Part shown: piece by piece, positions 26,465 through 33,391 of the stretch | Numbering within the stretch: position 1 is the stretch's first letter | Layout of the letters: each line of letters starts with the position of its first letter | Assembly: GCA_001567545.1 (NCBI GenBank) | Contig: LLZO01000222.1 | Location: 1 to 33,391, forward strand | Length of the DNA: 33,391 nucleotides | Reading direction: 5' to 3' | DNA from: Candidatus Tepidiaquacellales bacterium OLB5 | GTDB lineage: Bacteria > Bacteroidota > Ignavibacteria > Tepidaquicellales > OLB5 | Program-made: the position numbers and the translations under genes | The notes under the pieces: model-generated | Told to the model about the DNA's origin: nothing | What the model saw: only the letters and a program-made list of their open reading frames with translations | Databases searched by the model: none

Positions 26465-26496
26465 TTGGTTGAACGGTGTGTAACAGATAAATTTGA
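26465..26496 (+). promoter_or_regulatory. Candidate -33/-7 promoter for the SBBP cargo gene at 26532
   Basis: TTTG (26465-26468), 20 nt, TAAATTTG (26489-26496) is an exact Bacteroidota-type promoter, ending 35 nt before the ATG. AGGAAAGGA (26516-26524) provides a ribosome site. Confidence 0.5.
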
Positions 26497-26531
26497 CCAG
26501 AAATTAAAAATTATAGGAAAGGAACTATAAA

Positions 26532-28148
26532 ATGAAAAATTCAATAAAAACCTGTTTTACCGCTGTTTTGTTTTTTGCTGCTGTTATTTCAGAAATATTT
26601 TCACAGCCTGCTCCGCCGGTTGACTGGGTAAGAGATAATATTTCCGGTGCATCAAATGATATGGTAATTGATAATTCCGGGAATATTTATGTAACAGGAG
26701 TTACTTATGCCGGTTCAACCAATGATTTCTGCACAATAAAGTATAATTCGTCAGGTGTTCAGCAATGGATTGTTACTTACAACGGACCGGAAAACCTGGG
26801 AGACCAGGCAGCTTCAATTGCCGTTGATGCCCAGGGAAATGTTTATGTTACGGGTACTGCAAATATCGATTACGGCAATACTGTATGGACCGGGGACTAC
26901 TGCACAATAAAATATAATTCAAACGGTCAGCAGCTGTGGGTAAAAATATACGGCGGCAATACTACAGGCAGAGATATACCCTTTAAAGTCGCTGTTGATG
27001 GGGCAGGGAATGTCGTAGTTACCGGACAGTCTTATATTGATGCGCAGCGAAATGATGATATTGTAACAATTAAGTATGCGCCGGATGGCACACAGATGTG
27101 GCTGGTTGCTCATGACGGAACCGGGGTAACTCCGGAACAGGATTCCGGCAGGGATATGGTGCTAGATGCACAGGGTAATATTTATATTTTCGGTCATTCA
27201 ACAAGGCTGATTACCTGGTATGATCTGTTCCTGATTAAATACAATCCCTCAGGCGCTGTGCAGTTTACAAGGGATTATACCGGCCCATTCAACAATACAA
27301 CTGAATACGGCGTTGCTTTAACTCTGGATAATACGGGAAATATTTACTGTATAGGTGAATTAAGCGATGGCAGTCTCGCAGTTCTGAAATATAATTCTTC
27401 AGGTGTTCAGCAATGGGCATATATATATACATCAAATTTTTTTAATAAAGCTAAGGATATCACAACTGATGCAGCAGGCAATGTGATTTTCTGCGGTTCA
27501 GCAGGTTCAACCGGATTTACTGCTAAATTAAACAGCTCAGGTACTTTAATGTGGAACAGGATTATAACAGGTACCGGAGGCAACGAAGTTGCCAATATGC
27601 TTATTACTGATAACATGGGAGATATTTATGTAACAGGTAAAGTTGCAGCCGGTTCATATTTTGATATTGTTACAGAAAAGATAAATCCGGCAGGTACCCT
27701 GCAGTGGAGAGCAACACACAGCGGTTCTGGAAACTTTAATGATTTTGGCAATGCTGTTGCCCGTGATGCGTCAGGAAATATAATTATTTCCGGCGGCAGC
27801 AATGTCAGCGGGTTTAATAATTTCTGCACAATTAAATATGCGCCCGGAACAATTGGTATCGAACCAACCGGAAACAATATTCCCGGAAGCTTTACTTTGC
27901 ATCAGAATTTTCCTAACCCGTTCAACCCTGTTACAAATATAAATTTAGAAATACCTGCATCATCATTTGTTAAGTTATCTGTATTCGATATTTCCGGAAA
28001 GCAAATTGATCTTCTTGTTAATGAAAATCTGAATGCAGGTACATATAATTTTAAATGGAATGCTGTAAATTTTTCCAGCGGTGTATATTTTTATAAGCTG
28101 GAAACCGATGGTTTTACCGATACTAAAAAAATGATACTGATAAAATAA
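26532..28148 (+). CDS. Secreted SBBP-repeat beta-propeller protein with T9SS sorting domain (paralogue of 12908-14530)
   Basis: 538 aa. Signal peptide at 1-25 (TAVLFFAAVISEIFSQ). Eight SBBP-type repeats run from about residue 33 to 440, with blade cores GNIYVTGVT, GNVYVTGTA, GNVVVTGQS, GNIYIFGHS, GNIYCIGEL, GNVIFCGSA, GDIYVTGKV and GNIIISGGS, each preceding an (F/Y)CTIKYN-type strand and a QQW turn. The sorting domain starts with the variant NFPNPFNP at 459 (Phe for Tyr) and ends TKKMILIK. AGGAAAGGA about 8 nt upstream and an exact -33/-7 promoter support the start. It is divergent from helical paralogue 2 and convergent with helical paralogue 3, with a 14-bp hairpin at 28196-28230 between. 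Binding or adhesion is a family-level guess. Confidence 0.9.
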   Translation: MKNSIKTCFTAVLFFAAVISEIFSQPAPPVDWVRDNISGASNDMVIDNSGNIYVTGVTYAGSTNDFCTIKYNSSGVQQWIVTYNGPENLGDQAASIAVDAQGNVYVTGTANIDYGNTVWTGDYCTIKYNSNGQQLWVKIYGGNTTGRDIPFKVAVDGAGNVVVTGQSYIDAQRNDDIVTIKYAPDGTQMWLVAHDGTGVTPEQDSGRDMVLDAQGNIYIFGHSTRLITWYDLFLIKYNPSGAVQFTRDYTGPFNNTTEYGVALTLDNTGNIYCIGELSDGSLAVLKYNSSGVQQWAYIYTSNFFNKAKDITTDAAGNVIFCGSAGSTGFTAKLNSSGTLMWNRIITGTGGNEVANMLITDNMGDIYVTGKVAAGSYFDIVTEKINPAGTLQWRATHSGSGNFNDFGNAVARDASGNIIISGGSNVSGFNNFCTIKYAPGTIGIEPTGNNIPGSFTLHQNFPNPFNPVTNINLEIPASSFVKLSVFDISGKQIDLLVNENLNAGTYNFKWNAVNFSSGVYFYKLETDGFTDTKKMILIK

Positions 28149-28195
28149 CAAAACCCGGCTTAAAGAAATTTTCAAAATACCATTATAAAAATCCC

Positions 28196-28230
28196 GCTAA
28201 AAGCAGGAAGACTTAATTCCTGCTTTTAGC
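28196..28230. terminator. Bidirectional rho-independent terminator
   Basis: Perfect 14-bp stem GCTAAAAGCAGGAA / TTCCTGCTTTTAGC with a 7-nt loop, between the convergent SBBP gene (ends 28148) and helical paralogue 3 (ends 28246). Confidence 0.85.
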
Positions 28231-28245
28231 CATTAAAAACATGCC

Positions 28246-29721
28246 TCAGTCTTTTCTTAGTTCGGTTATTTTTTCTTCAAACCAGGTCCTGTAAAGTACT
28301 GGCGAGGTTTCTCTCAGCTCTGTTTCAAGGTTTTCCAGTGAGTCATCATCCCGATTGTTTTTCAGGCGGATAAGATGCGAAACAAAATTCAGGAATTCAA
28401 GATTGCGTTTTTTAGTTTCGGGTGTAATATTCCGGTTGGATGAAACAAATTCCCTGTAGGCACTTATAAGCGACGCGGCTTCTTCAAGATGATCAAGCTC
28501 AAAAAAGATCATTAGCTGGAGCCTTTTAACATCCAGCTTGTATGCAAATATATCAAATTTTACCCTGTTCAGGTTCTCAAGAGCTGAATCATAATTTTTA
28601 TCAAAAAAACATATCATTCCCGTAAGTAAATAACGCAGGCTTGGCTGCTGTGCAGGCGTAACATCATGAATATATTTTTTCACGAACCATTTCATCCAGT
28701 CATACTCCTTAAGATTCATTCCTATCATGAACATGCTTCTGAATTCAGTTGCTGTAATATAGCTTTCAGGCGTTTCTTTGAATATCTTCTTCTTTAGCTG
28801 GAACTTGATTATCTCAAATGCGTTTCTCAGATCTGTTTTTGAGCCTCTAGTATTTATCTTAAATGCAGAAATGGTCAGCAGTGAGCTTGAGATAATATAC
28901 CTCATGCCGGGGGTAAACCGGTTTAAACTGGCAAATACAAGCTCTTTTGCCTTATCAAAATATTCATCGTTATCCAGGTGAATCAAAGAAATTACTACAT
29001 AATACAGCATAAGCATCACTTCATGATCCTTAATCTTCCTGCTTTCAAAGTAGTCCACGGTATCTTTTAAAACACCGCTTTTTATAAGCTTGTCTGCAAA
29101 GTAACCATAAGCGCTTTCCGGTGGCACTACGTTAAAATTATTTTTAGATACTTCCAGGTCAAATATCAGCCGGAACATATGAAAGAAGAAGAACCTTACC
29201 AGTTCATTGCCTTCATCTGCGCTGAGCTCGTTGCCCTTTTTATAATTGCTCCTGTTGAAAAAAAACTGCTTTTCAGTGCTTGCCAGCCTGAACCTCTCAA
29301 GAAAAATGAAGTCATCCGTTTTTCTTTCAGTTAATTTTTTCTTCAGGCTTTTTAGCTCAATGCGGTATAATTCATCCGAAGAAATCTCTTCGAGGTATTT
29401 AACAACTCTCAGATTATGTTCAAACTGATCAGCCCTGACCGCCTGCATTGCAAGGAAATCTCTTGCATGACGGTAAAGCTCCGAGCTTAAATTCTTATAA
29501 ACCTGGGGATTGAACTTACTATCGGGATAAAGACCCTTATAAATCTTTTCCCTGTTGAAATGTGCTTCATCAAAACCGGGATAATATTTAATAAGCCGGT
29601 TATAGAACTGCGCAAGTTTTCTCTTAGTGTTGAAATAAGGTGAGCTTAGATAATCCCCGAAACGGTTTATATCCTCTTTCGTAAATCTTCTGAGAAGAAG
29701 TACTATTTTGCTTGTAACCAT
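28246..29721 (-). CDS. Uncharacterised ~490-aa all-helical protein, paralogue 3 of 3
   Basis: 491 aa, intact, with no signal peptide or membrane helix. N-terminal family signature: SKIVLLLRRFTKEDINRFG, YLSSPYFN, YYPGFD, REKIYKGLYPDSKFN and RDFLAM. The C-terminal third has TPR-like pairs: FFDKNYDSALENLNRVK, FAYKLDVKRLQLMIFF, LEEAASLISAYREF and ITPETKKRNLEFLNFVSHL. Those blocks align with paralogues 1 and 2 over the full length. Family function is unknown to me; extended helical repeats suggest protein-protein contacts. It is divergent from the cargo gene at 30015 across a 293-nt gap with two stem-loops. A one-mismatch -7 box (TATATTTC, minus strand, 29754-29747) lies 25 nt upstream. Confidence 0.87.
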   Translation of the reverse strand: MVTSKIVLLLRRFTKEDINRFGDYLSSPYFNTKRKLAQFYNRLIKYYPGFDEAHFNREKIYKGLYPDSKFNPQVYKNLSSELYRHARDFLAMQAVRADQFEHNLRVVKYLEEISSDELYRIELKSLKKKLTERKTDDFIFLERFRLASTEKQFFFNRSNYKKGNELSADEGNELVRFFFFHMFRLIFDLEVSKNNFNVVPPESAYGYFADKLIKSGVLKDTVDYFESRKIKDHEVMLMLYYVVISLIHLDNDEYFDKAKELVFASLNRFTPGMRYIISSSLLTISAFKINTRGSKTDLRNAFEIIKFQLKKKIFKETPESYITATEFRSMFMIGMNLKEYDWMKWFVKKYIHDVTPAQQPSLRYLLTGMICFFDKNYDSALENLNRVKFDIFAYKLDVKRLQLMIFFELDHLEEAASLISAYREFVSSNRNITPETKKRNLEFLNFVSHLIRLKNNRDDDSLENLETELRETSPVLYRTWFEEKITELRKD

Positions 29722-29853
29722 ATTACCTATCTAAACTCCAATTTATGAAATATATAACTCTAATGAAATATACTTTATACTGGTTACCATTTAAAAAAAA
29801 TCTTTTTGTTTTGGAAAGCAGTCCGTGATTATTTTCGTGAAGTTAAATTATCA

Positions 29854-29905
29854 TCCGGTAGGAAATGATCATTGTTTTTCCTTTTAATCTGATTCTCCCA
29901 CCGGA
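29854..29905. repeat. Imperfect inverted repeat upstream of 30015
   Basis: TCCGGTAGG (29854-29862) pairs with CCCACCGGA (29897-29905) with one mismatch. It lies directly before the stronger hairpin at 29911-29962 in the same intergenic region. Confidence 0.4.
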
Positions 29906-29910
29906 GATAG

Positions 29911-29962
29911 CTGACAAACAGTTTTGTGTTCTTATTCCGGATATAGAACACAAGTTTGTCAG
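29911..29962. promoter_or_regulatory. Long stem-loop in the leader region of the 30015 cargo gene
   Basis: Two perfect 9-bp arms stack. CTGACAAAC (29911-29919) pairs with GTTTGTCAG (29954-29962), and TTGTGTTCT (29924-29932) with AGAACACAA (29945-29953). There is a 4-nt bulge on the left side and a 12-nt loop containing TCCGGA. No T-run follows, so it is not a standard terminator for the plus strand. It lies about 50 nt before the start codon and could be a binding site, a structured leader or an element remnant. Confidence 0.55.
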
Positions 29963-30000
29963 CGGAATTTGACAATTGGGGGATTTTCTATAACGTATTA

Positions 30001-30007
30001 AAAGGAG
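30001..30007 (+). promoter_or_regulatory. Strong Shine-Dalgarno site for 30015
   Basis: AAAGGAG lies 7 nt before the ATG and fixes the start. Most genes in this window lack such a site. Confidence 0.75.
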
Positions 30008-30014
30008 AATTATT

Positions 30015-31824
30015 ATGTATTTCACAAAATTTGTTTTAACAGTTTTTACGGCAGTTTTTCTGTCAAACTGCTTGCTTTCCCAGACTGATGTAACACCGGA
30101 AACCAAATTAAACCAGTCTTCCAAAAGACAGGTTTCCGGGTATGAAAAAGACAATTCAGCAGGAAGCATTGAGTCCCGTATACCTGCACAGCTATTGCAG
30201 CAGTACTTTTCTGCAGGTGATAGATATGACGAGGCTGAAAAACTCAGGCTTTCCGCTGAGATTGAAAAATATCTCGAAACTATACCCTCCAGGGTCATAG
30301 ACCCAACTGAATATGAGATAAAATTTGAAGAAAATCCCGGAGGAGACTGGTACGAAGAAGATGTTCTGGTAAACAACGGTGATGTAGGTGCATCAAGCTT
30401 CCGCCAGCTCGACCTGCAGCAGGCAGATGACGGAAGACTTTACCTTGGAACTACAAGAAGAAATGTTTCAGGATTTAACGGTTCATTCAGGGTCTTTTTT
30501 TCCGGTAACGGCGGAAGTACCTGGCCTTCTAATTTTTTCTGGAACTACACAACATATTACATTCACTCAATTTCAATGTTGGTAGAAAGCAGGAATAATA
30601 ATGTACCGGATTCTACCAGAATACTGGTTTATTTCATAGGCAGTACAAATTCTAATTTTAATGATGCAAGGCTTTACCTTTTCAGCATACGCAGGGATCT
30701 CACCGCTTCTTATACTGTTGAAGTTGCTGCCCCGGCTCCGGGCAATAAATTTACTTATGTATCAGCATGTTCTGACGGGATATTTTATACCAGCGCTACA
30801 ACACTTCATGCTGTTGTGAGGGAAGAAACCAATGCTGGTGTAAATGTAAGGCTTCATCATTTCCGGTCTGCTAATTTCGGGCAAACACATACAGGTGCTT
30901 CACTTACTACCGGCTACGATGACAGATTCCCCAGCATTGCGTTTTCCAATGAGACCGGGGCTGATTCGGTTTATATTGCTGTTGAACGCCGGATAGCTGC
31001 AACAGAATGGGAAATAAGGCTTATTGCTACAAGCGAAATACCTTCAAATACTTTCCAAGTGAGTTATATAACTGATGCAACTGCAGGCATAATGTACGAA
31101 AGACCTTCTATAACAATTCAGCAGCGTCATTTTTCGCTCCCTCAGCAGGTACTTGTTACTTGCACAAAAAAATGACCGTGCAGTGTATCATGGTTCTACT
31201 GACGGAGGAGCAAGCTGGAATGTCGATTATACGCTCGGTCTTTCAACACAGGCAGTGGATTATACTTCATGTAATTCTGATACACTTTCTGCAGGCGGCG
31301 GGTATTTTGTTGCAGCATATGTTGATCTTAACGGAGACTCGGTTACTGTAAGAAGAGGTGTGATAGGAAACCTGGGTTTAACCCAGCATAAGAGGAATTC
31401 TTATGCAAGTACGGGAATACTTTCACCTGTTTGCGCAATATACAAATCCGGAAGCGATAAGTATTCGGCACTTGCATATTCCGGGTTCGGACCGACAAAT
31501 GTGTTCTTCAATATGGAAAACCTGATTACCGGAATTACACAAACTGGAACAACCATTCCGGCAAGGTATGAGTTGCAGCAAAATTATCCGAATCCGTTCA
31601 ATCCCATGACAAATGTTGAGTTTGCCATTCCTCAATCAGCATTCGTAAAGTTAACGGTATTCGATATTCTTGGAAGGGTAGTTGAAACACTGGTTAATGA
31701 GCAGCTTTCTTCGGGTACATATAAGGCTGACTGGAATGCTGCAAACCATCCGAGTGGTGTGTATTTTTACAGGCTAACGGCAGGAGATTTTTCCGATGCT
31801 AAAAAAATGATTCTTATCAAATAA
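30015..31824 (+). CDS. Secreted ~600-aa protein of unknown family with T9SS sorting domain (paralogue of 10960-12771; frameshifted at an A7 run)
   Basis: The first frame (30015-31175) ends at VTCTKK, and the second continues from there to 31824. The paralogue reads VTCTKNDRAVYHYSSDGG at this place. Dropping one A from the run at 31166-31172 restores VTCTKNDRAVYHGSTDGG and a continuous 602-aa protein, against 603 aa in the paralogue. The layout is a signal peptide (VFLSNCLLSQ), a helical N-terminal section (ETKLNQSSKRQVS ... SAEIEKYL), a beta-rich body (SMLVESRNNNVPDSTR, ACSDG, VREE, ERPSITIQQR), NYPNPFNP at 523, and a tail ending AKKMILIK. Function is unknown. It is divergent from helical paralogue 3, as its paralogue is from helical paralogue 1. 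The terminator is at 31843-31867. Confidence 0.87.
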
Positions 31825-31842
31825 TACCAGTGATTTTTATAC

Positions 31843-31867
31843 AAAAGCGGTCTTTATGACCGCTTTT
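31843..31867 (+). terminator. Rho-independent terminator
   Basis: 10-bp stem AAAAGCGGTC / GACCGCTTTT with loop TTTAT, followed by further Ts, 19 nt after the stop of the 30015 gene. Confidence 0.88.
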
Positions 31868-31933
31868 TTTTTGGAACATTTTCAGCTAAATATCAGTAAA
31901 ATCCTTAACAGCCAAACTAAATACAAAAAAGCC

Positions 31934-33376
31934 ATGAAAAAACACGCAAAAAAACCATTTCTATCGTTCCTGGCAGTCATTACCATTTTAACAGCTTTAT
32001 CCATATCTGCTTATCTTGTATTCTTTAATACGGGTGAACCTGTTAAGGTGCAGCAAACCAATGCCAGGATAAATCAAACTTTTAATACAGGGGGTTCAAC
32101 AGGAAGCGGGCCTGTTAAATTCACAAGCACACTAGATAATTCCTATTATTATGACCGGAACAGTGTGTACCTGTATATTGATCTTGAAGCCGATAAAATT
32201 TCAGAATCATATTCACGCCGCACCCCGATGAATATTTCAATTGTAATTGACCGCAGCGGCTCTATGAGCGAACGCAATAAGCTTGATTATGTAAAAAAAG
32301 CTGTTGATTACCTGATTGATGAAGCAGGGCCGGATGATTATGTTTCAATTGTTACTTACGATGATTACGTTGATGTTTTACAGCGTTCACAAATTATACG
32401 TGAAAAATATGAGCTGCGCGAAAAAATTAACTCCCTGCAGCCGGGCGGATTTACCAACCTCAGCGGGGGTATGTTCGAAGGGTATGACCAGGTTAACAAT
32501 AACTATATGCGCGGTTACGTTAACAAGGTTTTTTTATTGAGCGATGGACTTGCCAACCGCGGGATTACCGACCGCTATAAGCTGGCTGATATGGTCCGCG
32601 AAAAGAACCGCCGCGACGGTATTACAATTTCTACTTTTGGTGTTGGAAATGAATTTAATGAAAATTTAATGACCGATATTGCAGATTACGGCAGGGGAAA
32701 TTATTACTATATAAAAAATTCCAGCGATATTCCCGAAATATTTGCATCAGAGCTTAAAGGTATGAAAAACCTGGTGGGGCAGGGTACAAAAATGAAAGTA
32801 CGCTTTCCCAAAGATAACCTTAGGGTCAGCAAAGTGTTCGGCTATCCCTATGAAGTTGAAGGTGATTATGTAACAATTGATTTTAAGGATATATTTGCAG
32901 GACAGAAAAAATCTGTGCTGATAAAATTTGATGTTACCCAGCCCTCTTCAAAAAAGCTGGTATTTGAAAATGAGCTTACTTACAGCGATGTTACTGCAGA
33001 TTTCAGGCAGGTCACTGAAAGAAATGAGAACAGGATTGAGCAGACATCAAGCCTGGATAAATACAACAGCAGCAAAAATGAAATGGTTGTGCAGAATATT
33101 GCAATGTTCGAAGCCAATGAGATGATGGAAGAAGCAATGAGAAATGTTGATGAAGGTAATTATGTAAGGGCTAAGGAAATAATGACCGGCGCGCAGGATT
33201 ACATGAGCAAACAGATGAATGATGTAGCTCCATCACCTGAAATGAAACGCCAGCAGGAAAACCTGGACCGCTACAGCAAGGACCTGGAATCTGTTGATAA
33301 AAAATCAGAAGAAGAAAGAAATGAAATGCAGAAATCAGGCAAATACGATAATTATAATACGCGTAAAAAGAATTAA
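31934..33376 (+). CDS. Membrane-anchored von Willebrand factor A (VWA) domain protein
   Basis: 480 aa from ATG 31934. An in-frame ATG at 31856 lies within the upstream terminator and would place 26 polar residues before the hydrophobic segment, so it is rejected. Residues 9-31 are a membrane anchor or uncleaved signal. The VWA domain spans about 98-275 with a full MIDAS: D106-x-S108-x-S110 (DRSGS), T174 (GGFTNLSGG) and D204 (LLSDG). This is the type in YfbK-like and Ca-activated-chloride-channel-like bacterial proteins, which bind a divalent ion and mediate protein contacts. Residues 290-390 are beta-rich, and the last 100 are charged and helical (ANEMMEEAMRNVDEGNYVRAK), ending in Lys/Asn-rich sequence. 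There is no T9SS sorting domain, unlike its neighbours. The partner is unknown. Confidence 0.9.
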   Translation: MKKHAKKPFLSFLAVITILTALSISAYLVFFNTGEPVKVQQTNARINQTFNTGGSTGSGPVKFTSTLDNSYYYDRNSVYLYIDLEADKISESYSRRTPMNISIVIDRSGSMSERNKLDYVKKAVDYLIDEAGPDDYVSIVTYDDYVDVLQRSQIIREKYELREKINSLQPGGFTNLSGGMFEGYDQVNNNYMRGYVNKVFLLSDGLANRGITDRYKLADMVREKNRRDGITISTFGVGNEFNENLMTDIADYGRGNYYYIKNSSDIPEIFASELKGMKNLVGQGTKMKVRFPKDNLRVSKVFGYPYEVEGDYVTIDFKDIFAGQKKSVLIKFDVTQPSSKKLVFENELTYSDVTADFRQVTERNENRIEQTSSLDKYNSSKNEMVVQNIAMFEANEMMEEAMRNVDEGNYVRAKEIMTGAQDYMSKQMNDVAPSPEMKRQQENLDRYSKDLESVDKKSEEERNEMQKSGKYDNYNTRKKN

Positions 33377-33391
33377 TAAATAAGTATATAT

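Noticed and set aside
29969..29994. TTGACA ... TATAAC as a promoter for the 30015 gene
   Set aside because: The spacing is only 14 nt, too short for either promoter type. The true promoter was not identified.
29843..30376. 177-aa minus-strand open frame across the leader and 5' end of the 30015 gene
   Set aside because: Ser-rich composition, overlap with a signal-peptide-coding region and with the stem-loops, and no start signals.
31856..31933. N-terminal extension of the VWA protein from ATG 31856
   Set aside because: That ATG sits in the loop and stem of the upstream terminator, and the extension would precede the membrane anchor with unrelated residues.

Overview
The window looks like chromosome from a member of the Ignavibacteria or a close relative in the FCB (Bacteroidota/Chlorobiota) group. 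The evidence is AT-rich DNA, nine large secreted proteins ending in the NYPNPFNP-type T9SS type A sorting domain that is especially common there, and Bacteroidota-like -33/-7 promoter motifs (TTG, about 20 nt, TAnnTTTG). No rRNA, tRNA, CRISPR array, transposase, phage gene or T9SS machinery gene is visible.

Layout. (1) 45-1295: a seven-repeat YCF48-like propeller cargo gene, convergent with a cation diffusion facilitator transporter (1299-2312, minus). (2) 2468-8794: a TetR regulator followed by an RND tripartite efflux set (TolC-like channel, lipoprotein adaptor, HAE-type pump), with alternating AGTTTCC/GGAAACT half-sites in front. (3) 8948-10411 (minus): the first of three paralogous ~490-aa helical proteins of unknown function. 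(4) 10744-18196: a small Lys-rich ORF and four T9SS cargo genes (unknown 600-aa family, SBBP propeller, parallel beta-helix, sialidase-like). (5) 18270-20420: a DUF4382-like lipoprotein, a DUF4405 membrane protein, an HMA metal-binding lipoprotein and a DUF167/YggU protein. (6) 20515-31824: four more cargo genes (BNR/sortilin-like, NHL-like propeller, SBBP propeller, and a second 600-aa family member), a MarR regulator with a near-ideal operator/promoter, a MITE-like element, and the second and third helical paralogues. (7) 31934-33376: an inner-membrane-anchored VWA protein.

The most interesting arrangement is the helical family. All three members (8948-10411, 24852-26310, 28246-29721) lie on the minus strand and each is divergent from a T9SS cargo gene. 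Two of those partners, 10960-12771 and 30015-31824, are themselves paralogues. This suggests a duplicated two-gene unit whose function I cannot name.

Five genes (TolC-like, RND pump, MarR, second helical paralogue, second 600-aa cargo) are each broken by one frameshift. In every case dropping a single A from an A-run on the coding strand restores the family-typical protein. Systematic homopolymer error in the assembly is the simplest explanation, so these genes are annotated here as single genes. All alignments and motif searches were done by eye, without database searches.
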